This document shows positions 1-7,824 of a DNA stretch of 64,000 nucleotides, piece after piece. Position numbers and translations under genes: made by a program. Each line of letters starts with the position of its first letter. Positions within the stretch are counted from its first letter, which is position 1. The notes beneath the pieces are model-generated. The model saw only the letters and a program-made list of their open reading frames with translations. It did not search any database and was not told the origin of the DNA. Origin of the DNA: Nonomuraea gerenzanensis (lineage in GTDB: Bacteria; Actinomycetota; Actinomycetes; Streptosporangiales; Streptosporangiaceae); assembly GCF_020215645.1 (NCBI RefSeq), contig NZ_CP084058.1, positions 1,054,001 through 1,118,000 on the forward strand, written 5' to 3'.

Positions 1-379
1 GGAGCTCAAGACCGGCGAGCCGGTCTCGCCCGAGGTGCTGGCGGACCTGGAGTTCGCCTGGCGCGCCTGCCGTTCGGTCAAGTCGAACGCCATCCTCCTG
101 GCCAGCGGCGGCGCCACCGTGGGCGTCGGCATGGGCCAGGTGAACCGGGTCGACTCCTGCCGCCTGGCCGTCACCCGGGCGGGGGAGCGCGTGGCCGGCT
201 CGGTGGCGGCCTCCGACGCGTTCTTCCCGTTCCCCGACGGGCTGGAGGTGCTGCTGGAGGCCGGCGTGCGCGCGATCGTGGAGCCGGGCGGCTCCATCAG
301 GGACGAGCTGGTCATCGAGGCGGCGAAGAAGGCCGGCGCGAGCCTGTACTTCACCGGCACCCGCCACTTCTTCCACTAG
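1..379 (+). CDS. purH: PurH, C-terminal part (AICAR transformylase / IMP cyclohydrolase), cut by window start
   Basis: Last two steps of de novo IMP synthesis: formyl transfer to AICAR and ring closure. Only the last 125 codons are present, read from base 2. The transformylase-domain segments [20 protein letters not shown] and [10 protein letters not shown] and the terminal TGTRHFFH are typical of the PurH C-terminus. The gene ends at TAG 377-379 and is followed at once by a strong hairpin terminator, so it is the last gene of its unit. The neighbouring folD supplies one-carbon folate, which this enzyme consumes. Identification is secure; the N-terminal cyclohydrolase half lies outside the window. 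Confidence 0.95.
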   Translation, partial: ELKTGEPVSPEVLADLEFAWRACRSVKSNAILLASGGATVGVGMGQVNRVDSCRLAVTRAGERVAGSVAASDAFFPFPDGLEVLLEAGVRAIVEPGGSIRDELVIEAAKKAGASLYFTGTRHFFH

Positions 380-386
380 AGGCAAT

Positions 387-428
387 TAAGGGGTGACATG
401 ATCAATATGTCACCCCTTATCCGTTTTT
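387..428 (+). terminator. Rho-independent terminator after purH
   Basis: A perfect 13-bp inverted repeat (TAAGGGGTGACAT at 387-399, ATGTCACCCCTTA at 407-419) with a 7-nt loop is followed by TTTTT at 424-428. It begins 8 nt past the purH stop codon. Confidence 0.9.
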
Positions 429-497
429 GCGGCGAGCACTCCTGACTCCGGGCTACCCTGAACTCCTCCTCGCCCCTCTTTTACCCGGAGATGACCT

Positions 498-680
498 ATG
501 GCGCTCGACGCGATCCTGCAGGCGTTCGTCACCCTGAACGGCGTGGCCACCAGCCCCTTCGTGCTCCTGGTCCTTGCCTTCATCGGTGCTTACCTGGGCA
601 TCCGCGCCGTAGAGGTCATTCCGTACACCCGCCGGATCATCGAGCGCCGCGAGGCTCAGGCGGCTGCGGAGCGCGAGTAA
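498..680 (+). CDS. Small single-span membrane protein, 60 aa
   Basis: Unknown function. ATG 498 is preceded by GGAG at 487-490, a good spacing. The protein has a hydrophobic stretch at about residues 20-40 (FVLLVLAFIGAYLGI) and a charged C-terminal tail (RRIIERREAQAAAERE), which predicts one transmembrane helix with a basic cytoplasmic tail. It is separated from purH by a terminator, so it needs its own promoter. The C-terminal codons overlap the end of a decayed gene on the other strand. I recognise no family; the coding call rests on ribosome site, codon use and clean hydrophobic pattern. Confidence 0.6.
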   Translation: MALDAILQAFVTLNGVATSPFVLLVLAFIGAYLGIRAVEVIPYTRRIIERREAQAAAERE

Positions 681-1061
681 CCACGGGCGCCTCCTCCGGC
701 AGGAAGTGCCCAGCCTGAACGGGCTCGCCACGCACGTCGTCGGCCCACGTCCGCCAGACGTCGAGCGGCCGGTACCACTGCCCGACCGCGCCCGAGGCGC
801 TCCACGACACCGACGCCGGACACTCGATCCGCCGGCGACCACGATCGGCCCGATCGCCCGCGATCGCCCGCATCCGGCACGGGGCATGGCCAGGCGCGCT
901 GGGCGGCCTACCACTCGCGCCGTAGCCCCGCAGTGGCCACCACGCTGAACCGCTCGGCCAGCCCCCGGCGTGACGCGATGCCCCATCAGGTGCGTCCCGG
1001 GGATGCCGCGCAGCAGCGGCACCGGCGGCCCTGACCCGCCACGGACGCCGTGGATCGTCGT
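676..1061 (-). pseudogene. Relic of an alpha/beta hydrolase of the haloacetate dehalogenase type
   Basis: No intact frame exists, but conceptual translation on the minus strand gives consecutive pieces of one alpha/beta-hydrolase. From about 1061 one frame reads TTIHGVRGGSGPP then GIPGTHLM (the HG-type oxyanion region). A shift leads to LAERFSVVAT, and a second shift to LRGYGASGRPPSAPGH. The text then jumps directly to RRIECPASVSW, DVWRTWADDVRGEP and AGHFLPEEAP. The pieces match the family in order, but the segment with the nucleophile elbow (expected GHDRG) and the cap, roughly 130 residues, is missing. At least two frameshifts and one large internal deletion make this a dead gene. It fills the gap between the small membrane protein and the ROK kinase. 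Family assignment is from memory of motif order. Confidence 0.7.
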
Positions 1062-1198
1062 CTGCGAGGCACTCGTGCTTGCGCGGGAGGCGCTCGTGCC
1101 CGTCACCGGCTGCGCAGGCGTTCGTGCCCGCACAGCCGATCACCGTAGCCACCCGCACGCCGGGCCCCGCGAAGGACCGGCAGCCGTACCGGCCTGGC

Positions 1199-2182
1199 TC
1201 AGGGCGCCGTGATGGACGGATGCGGCCGCCAGGCCAGTTGCGCCGCTCCCGCCAAGCTGGCCCGCACGCCCAGCGAGCTCTGCCTGACCTCCACCGCCCG
1301 TACGAACGGCAGCCCGGTCACATCGTCCAGCGCATGGCGCAGCGGCTCGAAGAGCACCTCCCCGGCGGCCGACACCCCGCCACCGATGACCACCGCCGTG
1401 AGCTCGACGGCCGCAGCGGTGGAGGCGATCATGCCGGCGAGGGCCCGGGCACCGCGCTGGAAGGCCGCCACCGCGATGGGGTCTCCCGCGCGGGCGTCCT
1501 GGGCCAGCATCCGCGCGTCAGCCGGCGCCTTGCCCTCCTCACCTCGCACGTCACCGTCCTGGCCCTGGACGGCGGAGCCGACGGCGCCCGAGGAGGCGCC
1601 CGGTGACCAGCCGTTCTCCAGCGCCCACCGGGCCATGTTCGGGCCGCTGGAGTACCGTTCGACGCAACCGCGGCCGCCGCATTCGCAACGCTCGCCGTAG
1701 GGATCGATGCTCATGTGCCCGACGTGCCCAGCATTGCCGGTCGGCCCGAGGAGCGGGACACCGTCGAGCACCAGGCCACCGCCGATGCCGGTCGACACGA
1801 CGATGCCCAGCAACGACGTGCAGCCGCGCCCGGCTCCCAGCCAGTGCTCGCCGAGGGCGAAGCACTGTGCGTCGCCGGCCAGCACGGTGGGCAGCGTGGT
1901 GAGCTTCCGCACCTCCTCGCGCAGCGGGAAGCCGCGCCAGCTCGGCATGTTCACCGGGCTCACGGTGCCGGCGGCGAGGTCCACGGGGCCCGCGCAGCCG
2001 ATGCCGACGGCCTGGGGTGGCGGGCCGCCGTCCATGACCTCCGTGACGAGGGCCTTAAGGGCGGACATGACCTCCTCACGGGGCGTCGGACGGGTGGCGG
2101 AACGCAGGATGGAACCGGCCTCGTCCACCAGCGCGGCGGCGAGCTTGGTTCCTCCGATGTCAATGGCGAGTACGCAGGTCAT
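1199..2182 (-). CDS. ROK-family sugar kinase (glucokinase-like)
   Basis: Probably a cytoplasmic ATP-dependent hexose or amino-sugar kinase, 327 aa. It opens with the phosphate-binding motif AIDIGGTKLAAALVD (residues 5-19). It carries the central ROK sequence GHVGHMSIDPYG followed by the zinc-binding CxCGxxGCxE pattern as CECGGRGCVERY, and ends with the ADP-binding region VVIGGGVSAAG. There is no N-terminal HTH, so it is a kinase rather than a ROK repressor. ATG 2180-2182 overlaps the TGA of the upstream gene (TGATG), so translation is coupled to the PPIase-like gene. The region around residues 200-230 is Gly/Asp/Glu-rich and looks like a lineage-specific insertion. Exact sugar cannot be read from sequence. 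Confidence 0.85.
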   Translation of the reverse strand: MTCVLAIDIGGTKLAAALVDEAGSILRSATRPTPREEVMSALKALVTEVMDGGPPPQAVGIGCAGPVDLAAGTVSPVNMPSWRGFPLREEVRKLTTLPTVLAGDAQCFALGEHWLGAGRGCTSLLGIVVSTGIGGGLVLDGVPLLGPTGNAGHVGHMSIDPYGERCECGGRGCVERYSSGPNMARWALENGWSPGASSGAVGSAVQGQDGDVRGEEGKAPADARMLAQDARAGDPIAVAAFQRGARALAGMIASTAAAVELTAVVIGGGVSAAGEVLFEPLRHALDDVTGLPFVRAVEVRQSSLGVRASLAGAAQLAWRPHPSITAP

Positions 2183-3081
2183 CAGTGTTCGTGGTGGTTG
2201 TCGGGCTGGCGGGGGCCGCCAGGGTGTTCCAGTCCGGGCATGAGTCTTACTCTCTTGGCGCGCAGGTCGTCGAGCCACCGGGCGAAGGCTTCTTGCCGGG
2301 CGGCCCGCAGGAGTCCGGGTTCTTGACCGTCCGGCTCTCGGTCCGGCCGGGGTGCGGGGACGGCGATCGCGACGTGCCAGCCGAGGGAATCCTCGACCGG
2401 GCCGACGAGCGTGCCGTACGGGTGGCGCTGGAGGGCCTCGGCGATCGCGCTCGGCAGGGAGCCGAGCGTGATCGCGCCGAGGGGCTCCAGGACGGCTGGG
2501 GTCGCTTCCCCCGCCTGGGCGGGGTCGGGGAGAGGCGATGCCGTAGGAGGTGGCGCGGCTCGGGCTCGGGCAGCGGCCGGGCACGCCAGGGCGAGGGGAT
2601 CGTGACCGTGGCCGTGACGTGCTCGAACACCGTACGCACCCAAGGGCTCGCGGGGTGGGCGGCGGCGTTGATCGAGCCCAGGCGGCTGATCCGCCGGAAC
2701 CTCCATCTGGAACGCCACATCGACCGCCTCCTCCGCAGCCACGACGAAGCCCCGGATGACCTCGGGCAACATCGTCCACGACCCCCGCGGCGAGGCGACC
2801 TGCGCCGCACCGCGGATCTCGTCCGAGGTGCTGTTGCGGACGAGGGTGAGCAGGCACGGCACGGTGCTGCCCGGGGCCGCCGCGACGATCAGCGGGACCT
2901 CCAGGGTCGCCGCGGCGGCGGGCACGGTGATCTCGCCCGCCAGGCGCACGCCCGCGCCGCGCCGCTCCAGCGCCGACGCGTGCGCGCCCTGGGCGGCGGT
3001 GACGGGCAGCACCTGGTGCGGCTCGTCGGGCGTGCCCACGAACAGGTCGGTCGACTCTGCGGACAACAGACGGGAAGGCAA
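2182..3081 (-). CDS. Parvulin-type peptidyl-prolyl isomerase-like protein, apparently frameshifted in the middle
   Basis: The C-terminal third resembles PpiC/SurA-type domains: [40 protein letters not shown] and [15 protein letters not shown], ending in a characteristic [13 protein letters not shown] tail. A TTG start at 3079-3081 is chosen because GGAGG lies 6 nt upstream (3088-3092). The frame is open throughout (299 aa) but residues near the middle turn into Arg/Pro-rich nonsense. The family-like text [17 protein letters not shown] and [11 protein letters not shown] instead lies in another frame at about 2565-2690. Two compensating shifts, one near 2687 (an extra G in GGG) and one in a Pro-rich stretch at about 2535-2575, would restore one sensible protein. 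This is either a damaged gene or a sequencing error. It is coupled to the ROK kinase downstream. Confidence 0.6.
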   Translation of the reverse strand: MPSRLLSAESTDLFVGTPDEPHQVLPVTAAQGAHASALERRGAGVRLAGEITVPAAAATLEVPLIVAAAPGSTVPCLLTLVRNSTSDEIRGAAQVASPRGSWTMLPEVIRGFVVAAEEAVDVAFQMEVPADQPPGLDQRRRPPREPLGAYGVRARHGHGHDPLALACPAAARARAAPPPTASPLPDPAQAGEATPAVLEPLGAITLGSLPSAIAEALQRHPYGTLVGPVEDSLGWHVAIAVPAPRPDREPDGQEPGLLRAARQEAFARWLDDLRAKRVRLMPGLEHPGGPRQPDNHHEH

Positions 3082-3278
3082 GGGGGACCTCCGTGCACGT
3101 GATGCTGGCGCCCGTAACACTAAGCCCTTCCAAGATCAATGACAACGATGTCAGTGCGCGGCTGTGGATAACTCAGCCCGGCTGCCTGGCGCCTGTGGAT
3201 AACCGCGTACGGATGGGTGCGGCCGGGCACGCGTGGTCCGGTGCGGAGGAACAAGGCGGGCATGGAAGGATTGCGGGC

Positions 3279-4130
3279 ATGAGCGCAGTGAAACTCGATG
3301 GCAAGGCGACCGCCGCCAAGATCAAGGCAGACCTCACGACCCGGGTGGCAGCGCTCAAGGAACGCGGCGTCACCCCCGGCCTGGGCACCGTGCTCGTGGG
3401 CGACGACCCGGGCAGCCAGATCTACGTCGCGGGCAAGCACCGCGACTGCGCGGAGGTCGGCATCGCCTCCATCCGCGTGGACCTGCCGGCCACGGCCACC
3501 CAGGCCGACGTCGAGGCGGCCATCGACGAGCTCAACTCCTCCCCGGCGTGCACCGGCTACATCGTCCAGCTCCCGCTGCCCAGGCACCTCGACACGATGG
3601 CGCTGCTGGAGCGCATCGACCCGGCCAAGGACGCCGACGGCCTGCACCCGGTCAACCTCGGGCGGCTCGTGCACATGGTCGACGCCCCGCTCCCGTGCAC
3701 CCCGCACGGCATCGTGCTGCTGCTGCAGGAGTACGGCGTGCCGATCAAGGGGGCCGAGGTCGCCGTGGTGGGGCGCGGCATCACGGTCGGGCGCTCGCTC
3801 GGCCTGCTGCTGACCCGCCGCAGCGAGAACGCCACCGTGACCCTCTGCCACACCGGCACCCAGGATCTGGCCGCGCACGTGCGGCGGGCCGACATCGTGG
3901 TGGCGGCGGCCGGGGTGCCTGAGCTGATCAAGAAGGACATGGTCAAGCCGGGCGCCGCCGTGCTCGACGTCGGCGTCTCCCGGGTGAACGGCAAGATCGC
4001 GGGCGACGTGGCGCCGGACGTGGAGGAGGTCGCCGGCTTCCTGACGCCCAACCCGGGCGGGGTCGGGCCGATGACCCGGGCCCTGCTCCTGTCCAACGTG
4101 GTGGAGGCCGCCGAGCGCCGCCTCGGGTGA
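3279..4130 (+). CDS. folD: FolD, methylenetetrahydrofolate dehydrogenase / cyclohydrolase
   Basis: Interconverts 5,10-methylene-, 5,10-methenyl- and 10-formyl-tetrahydrofolate in the cytoplasm, feeding purine synthesis (purH is nearby). 283 aa, normal length. Visible are the catalytic-lysine region around [14 protein letters not shown], the signature [19 protein letters not shown] with [16 protein letters not shown], the nucleotide-binding [16 protein letters not shown], and the C-terminal [16 protein letters not shown] 3279 is preceded by GGAAGGA at 3264-3270; in-frame codons upstream lack coding character. Its last codons and stop are repeated as a direct tandem copy just downstream. Confidence 0.95.
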   Translation: MSAVKLDGKATAAKIKADLTTRVAALKERGVTPGLGTVLVGDDPGSQIYVAGKHRDCAEVGIASIRVDLPATATQADVEAAIDELNSSPACTGYIVQLPLPRHLDTMALLERIDPAKDADGLHPVNLGRLVHMVDAPLPCTPHGIVLLLQEYGVPIKGAEVAVVGRGITVGRSLGLLLTRRSENATVTLCHTGTQDLAAHVRRADIVVAAAGVPELIKKDMVKPGAAVLDVGVSRVNGKIAGDVAPDVEEVAGFLTPNPGGVGPMTRALLLSNVVEAAERRLG

Positions 4131-4235
4131 CCGGAAAGCACTCTACGGAGGACGCCGAGCGCCGCCTCGGGTGACCGAAAGGACCCTACGGAAGGTCGCC
4201 GAAACGCCCGGCGGGTGAGCGAGGTGACGCTACGG
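4109..4235. repeat. 44-bp direct tandem repeat spanning the folD stop codon
   Basis: Copy 1 (4109-4152) contains the last seven folD codons and TGA. Copy 2 (4153-4196) starts with the same 25 bases (first 20: CGCCGAGCGCCGCCTCGGGT). A third, degenerate copy (4197 to about 4235) runs into the 3' end of the convergent decarboxylase gene. The unit is 44 bp, not a multiple of three. Confidence 0.85.
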
Positions 4236-5801
4236 GGTCACGACCACGTCCAGCAACAGGGGAGTCTCGCGGGTGGCGAGCGTGGGCAGCACCTCGTCCA
4301 GCGCCCCGGTCAGGTCGTCGTAGGTCTCGATCCGCTGCGCGGGGCAGCCGAGTGACCTGGCCAGGGCGCCCATGTCCACCTCGGTGAAGGCCGGCCACGG
4401 CCCCTTCCCGCCGCCGTGCCGGTCGGCCAACCCGTCCATGACCGCGTAGCGGCCGTTGGCGAGCACCACGAACAAAGCGCCCACCCGGTAGTGGGCGGCG
4501 CTCCACAGGGCCTGCACGCCGTACAGCGCGGAGCCGTCACCCACCACGGCGACGACGGGCCGTTCGGGCAGCGCCATCCGCAGGCCCACCGCGGCGGGCA
4601 GGCCGAACCCGAGCCCGCCGTTGGCCGCGGAGAGGAAGCCGAGCGAGGTCCTGGCGGGCACGAGCGCGTGCAGGTCCGGACGCGCGGAAGGCGCCTCCTC
4701 GATGAAGGCGACGTCGTGCGGCAGCCGTGCGGCCAGCTCCCGCAGCACGTCCGTGTGCCGCAGCGGCCCACCCGCGTACGGCTCGTGGCCGGACACGCGT
4801 GACCAGGCCCCACCACGCGCGGCAGCCGGCAGGAGCTCGGCGAGGCGGGCGCAGACGGCCTCGGGGGAGGCCAGGTAGGCCAGGTCGGCGGGGCTGCGAT
4901 GGGCCACCTCGGGGTCGTCCGTCACCAGCGCGATCGTCGTGCCGGGCGCGGCCAGCGCGCCGGGCTCGTAGAGGTACTGCCGGAACACCGGCGCCCCCAC
5001 CGCCAGCACCACGTCGTGGGGCCGCAGCCGTTCGCGCAGCGCCGACCGGACGCCGGGCAGCACCCCCGCGTACTGCGGATGGTCCTGCGGGAACCCGGCC
5101 CGCCCGCCGAACGACTCCTGGTACACCGCGCAGCCCAGCCGCTCGGCCAGCGCCACGAGCGCGAACCAGCCCGCCCCCACGCCCGCGCCCGCCACGATCG
5201 CCGGCCTGCGCGCCCCGGCCAGCAGCTCCACCAGCGGCCCCAGATCGGCGTCCGCCACGGCGGCCGGGCGCAGCAGCCGCACGGGCGCCGCCACGGTCTC
5301 GCCGTCGAAGGGCGCCTGCCAGTCGTCCATCGGCACCACGACCAGCGCGGGCCCCCTGGACGTGGCCGCCTCGTGGAAGGCCCGCACCACGGCGCCCGGC
5401 ACGTCCTGCGGGCGCACCGGCTGGTCGGCGCGCACCGGGTAGTCGCCGGCCAGCCCCGACAGCCGTCCGGCCAGGAACGGCTCCAGCGCCAGGTGCCGCC
5501 GGTCCTGCTGGCCGACGAGGATCACCAGCGGCACCCGGTTCTCCCTGGCGGTGGCGATGGCGCTGACGGCGGTGCCCAGCCCGGCCACGCTGTGCAGGAG
5601 GGCCAGCGCGGGAGCGTCGCGGCCGATCGCCCACCCGGTCGCCATGCCGACCACCGACCCCTCGTGCAGGGCCAGCACGAACCGCAGGTCGTCCGGCAGC
5701 CCGGCGAGCAGCGGCACCTCGGTCGAGCCGGGGTTGGCGAAGACGGTGGTCAGCCCGTAGCGCCGCAGGATGTCGAAGACGGCGTCCCTAACGGTGGTCA
5801 T
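4230..5801 (-). CDS. mdlC: Thiamine-diphosphate decarboxylase, benzoylformate decarboxylase-like
   Basis: Likely decarboxylates an aromatic or branched 2-oxo acid such as benzoylformate in mandelate catabolism. 523 aa, the usual length. The N-terminal Pyr domain shows NPGSTEVPLL, the TPP-activating glutamate in LHEGSVVGMATGW and the active-site histidine in LLHSVAGLGTA. The C-terminal PP domain shows GFGLPAAVG and the TPP/Mg motif GDGSALYG followed by LANGRYAVM. The Ser-His-Glu pattern fits benzoylformate decarboxylase better than acetolactate synthase, and no FAD-domain signature stands out. It is divergent from an IclR regulator, with a secreted-protein relic immediately upstream, and convergent with folD. 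Substrate is inferred from family, not proven. Confidence 0.8.
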   Translation of the reverse strand: MTTVRDAVFDILRRYGLTTVFANPGSTEVPLLAGLPDDLRFVLALHEGSVVGMATGWAIGRDAPALALLHSVAGLGTAVSAIATARENRVPLVILVGQQDRRHLALEPFLAGRLSGLAGDYPVRADQPVRPQDVPGAVVRAFHEAATSRGPALVVVPMDDWQAPFDGETVAAPVRLLRPAAVADADLGPLVELLAGARRPAIVAGAGVGAGWFALVALAERLGCAVYQESFGGRAGFPQDHPQYAGVLPGVRSALRERLRPHDVVLAVGAPVFRQYLYEPGALAAPGTTIALVTDDPEVAHRSPADLAYLASPEAVCARLAELLPAAARGGAWSRVSGHEPYAGGPLRHTDVLRELAARLPHDVAFIEEAPSARPDLHALVPARTSLGFLSAANGGLGFGLPAAVGLRMALPERPVVAVVGDGSALYGVQALWSAAHYRVGALFVVLANGRYAVMDGLADRHGGGKGPWPAFTEVDMGALARSLGCPAQRIETYDDLTGALDEVLPTLATRETPLLLDVVVTP

Positions 5802-6023
5802 GGTGCCCCCTGGCTCGCTGGATCTGCCGGTAGACGTGCCCGCGCTGCTCCAGGAAGCGGGGCAGCGAGCGCGTGGTGAGCTGGTCGCGCCCGGCGGGCA
5901 GGTCGATCTTCAGGTCCTCCGCGCGGGCGATCGCCGTCGCGTTCACCGCGATTCCCCACCAGCCCGGCCGGCACGATCAGCGGTCACGAGTGAGACGGCG
6001 AGGATCACGAGAGCGCGACGCAC
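5788..6023 (-). pseudogene. Relic of a secreted protein upstream of the decarboxylase gene
   Basis: GTG 6021-6023 has a good ribosome site (AGGAGC, spacing 5) and starts a signal-peptide-like sequence MRRALVILAVSLV, but this frame stops after 26 codons. In another frame an open stretch, with coding-like codon use, reads WWGIAVNATAIARAEDLKID, then LPAGRDQLTTRSLPRFLEQ and RGHVYRQIQ, and ends at TAG 5788-5790 inside the decarboxylase start. The simplest reading is one gene that lost its middle. It would have been the first gene of the decarboxylase operon. I do not recognise the C-terminal family. Confidence 0.4.
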
Positions 6024-6035
6024 GGCTTGCTCCTA

Positions 6036-6075
6036 GTTGTTCGCGATGCGCACCGGTATTCTCTGATCGAACAAC
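6036..6075. promoter_or_regulatory. Inverted repeat, probable IclR operator
   Basis: GTTGTTCG (6036-6043) and CGAACAAC (6068-6075) form a perfect 8-bp inverted repeat with 24 nt between, half-site centres about 32 bp (three helical turns) apart. It lies in the divergent gap between the decarboxylase side and the IclR gene, as expected of a shared operator. Binding is inferred. Confidence 0.5.
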
Positions 6076-6125
6076 CCCGTATCGCGGAAGCTACGCCATT
6101 GCCGGCTCCTGTCAAGGGGATCACC

Positions 6126-6893
6126 ATGGCCGATCACGTCCAGTCGCTGGCTCGCGGGCTCGCGGTGATCCGGGCGTTCAGCGCCGCCGAGCCGGAGCTG
6201 ACGCTCAGCCAGGTGGCCCGCGCCACCGGGCTCAGCAGGGCGGCGGCCAGGCGGTTCCTGATCACGCTGCACGACCTCGGGTACGTGCGCAACGACGGCC
6301 GGCTGTTCTCGCTGGCGCCGCGGGTGCTGGAGCTGGGCTACGCCTACCTGTCCAGCCTGTCGCTGCCGGAGGTGGCCGACCCGCATCTCGAACGGCTGGC
6401 GGCCGAGGTGCGCGAGTCGGCGTCGGTGGCGGTGCTCGACGGGGAGGACGTGGTGTACGTGGCGCGGGTGGCCACGGCGCGGATCATGCGGGTGAGCATC
6501 AGCATCGGCACCCGGTTCCCCGCGTACTGCACGTCGATGGGGCGGGTGCTGCTGGCCGGGCTGTCCCCGGAGGCGCTGGAGTCGTACCTGTCGCGGGCCG
6601 GCCTGCGGCCGCTCACCGACCGCACGATCGTGCTGCCGGCCGACCTGCGGGCGGAGCTGGACGAGGTGCGGGCGCGCGGGTGGGCGATGGTGGACCAGGA
6701 GCTGGAGGAGGGGCTGCGCTCGATCGCCGCCCCGATCCGGGACCGGACGGGGCGGACGGTGGCGGCGGTCAACGTCTCCACGCACGCCACCCGGACGAGC
6801 CTTCGGCAGGCCGAGCGCGACCTCCTGCCGCCGCTGCTGGCCACGGCGGGCAGGATCGAGGCCGACCTCGCCTCCCTGTCACCCGCCCGCTAG
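6126..6893 (+). CDS. IclR-family transcriptional regulator (PcaR/PobR-like)
   Basis: 255 aa. The N-terminal winged helix-turn-helix (about residues 5-65) includes SLARGLAVIRAFSAAEPELT and LSQVARATGLSRAAARRFL. The C-terminal IclR ligand domain contains SASVAVLDGEDVVYVARV, GTRFPAYCTSMGRVLL and GWAMVDQELEEGLRSIAAPI. ATG 6126 is preceded by AAGGGGATC; the reading frame is open further upstream but lacks a ribosome site there. Members of this subgroup control aromatic catabolism, so the divergent benzoylformate-decarboxylase-like gene is the likely target. The stop codon TAG lies inside a 59-bp direct repeat copied from the tail of the neighbouring RpiR gene, so its last residues derive from that duplication. 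Confidence 0.88.
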   Translation: MADHVQSLARGLAVIRAFSAAEPELTLSQVARATGLSRAAARRFLITLHDLGYVRNDGRLFSLAPRVLELGYAYLSSLSLPEVADPHLERLAAEVRESASVAVLDGEDVVYVARVATARIMRVSISIGTRFPAYCTSMGRVLLAGLSPEALESYLSRAGLRPLTDRTIVLPADLRAELDEVRARGWAMVDQELEEGLRSIAAPIRDRTGRTVAAVNVSTHATRTSLRQAERDLLPPLLATAGRIEADLASLSPAR

Positions 6894-7006
6894 CCGCGGT
6901 TGCGGTGGTGGTCGGTGATCAGGCGGGTGGCGCGGACGACCACGTCCGCTAGCCGCGGTTGCGGTAGCGGTCCGTGGCCAGGCGGGTGGCGCGGATGGCC
7001 GCGTCC
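6889..7006. repeat. 59-bp direct tandem repeat of the RpiR-gene tail including its stop
   Basis: Copies at 6889-6947 and 6948-7006 match at 51 of 59 positions and share the first 18 bases (GCTAGCCGCGGTTGCGGT). Read on the minus strand the inner copy encodes the true tail AIRATRLATDRYRNRG-stop; the outer copy still encodes VVRATRLITDHHRNRG-stop. The palindromic CTAG also provides the stop of the convergent IclR gene. Confidence 0.9.
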
Positions 7007-7824
7007 GCCGTGTCGTAGCGCCGCTGCGCCAGCCCGACGAAGATGCAGTCCACGATCAGTAGCTGGCTGATCCGGCTGGCCAGCGCGCCCGGCCGGAACG
7101 CGGTCTCGCGCCCCGCCGACACCAGCGTGTGATCCGCCAGTTCGGCCAGCGACGAGCGCGGGTTGTTCGTGATCCCCACGACCAGCGCCCCCGCCTCGGC
7201 CGCCGTCCGCGCGGGCACCAGCACGTCGGGCGTCTCGCCCGTGCAGCTGATCGCCACCGCCACGTCCCCGGTCTTCAGCAGTGCCGCGCTGGTCAGCGCG
7301 AGATGGGCGTCGCTGAACGGGTGGCTCGACAGGCCGATCCGCAGCAGCTTCTGCGACATGTCGGCCGCCACCAGCCCCGAGGCCGCCACGCCGTACACGT
7401 CCACCCGCCGCGCCTCCGAGATCGCGGTCACGACCTCACCGAGCTGGTCGGGGTCGAGCTGGGCGGCGGTGTCTGCCAGCGCGTCCGCCTCGGCCCGCGC
7501 CACCTTGGCGATCACGTCGGTGAGCGGGTCGTCGGGGCCGAGGTCGCCGGGCACCAGCCGCTCGGGCTCCTTGGCCACGGCCGCCGCCAGCGCGAAGCGG
7601 AGCTGGGAGTACCCGGAGAAGCCGAGCGCCCGCGCCGTCCGCACGACCGTCGCCTCGCTCGTCCCCGACACCGCGCTGAACTCGGTGATCGTGCTGCGCA
7701 CGACCAGCCCGGGGTCGTCCAGGATGAGGCGTGCGATCGACTGCGCCGCCGGGGTCAGCGAGGGCAGCACGGCGCGTACGGTCGCCACGGGGTTGGCCGG
7801 CTCGGCGCTCACGTGAGCAGCCAT
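6949..7824 (-). CDS. RpiR/MurR-type regulator with SIS domain
   Basis: 291 aa. An N-terminal HTH_6 domain (about residues 10-85; LTPAAQSIARLILDDPG, SEATVVRTARALGFSGYSQL) is followed by a phosphosugar-binding SIS domain (about 120-265; RRVDVYGVAASGLVAADMSQ, HLALTSAALLKTGDVAVAIS). It overlaps the start-proximal neighbour: the hexosaminidase gene ends at 7809, so 16 nt are shared and the two are co-translated. By family it senses a phosphorylated (amino) sugar. The operator-like site at 9266-9282 upstream of the hexosaminidase suggests it controls its own operon and the divergent GHL10 gene. Confidence 0.87.
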   Translation of the reverse strand: MAAHVSAEPANPVATVRAVLPSLTPAAQSIARLILDDPGLVVRSTITEFSAVSGTSEATVVRTARALGFSGYSQLRFALAAAVAKEPERLVPGDLGPDDPLTDVIAKVARAEADALADTAAQLDPDQLGEVVTAISEARRVDVYGVAASGLVAADMSQKLLRIGLSSHPFSDAHLALTSAALLKTGDVAVAISCTGETPDVLVPARTAAEAGALVVGITNNPRSSLAELADHTLVSAGRETAFRPGALASRISQLLIVDCIFVGLAQRRYDTADAAIRATRLATDRYRNRG

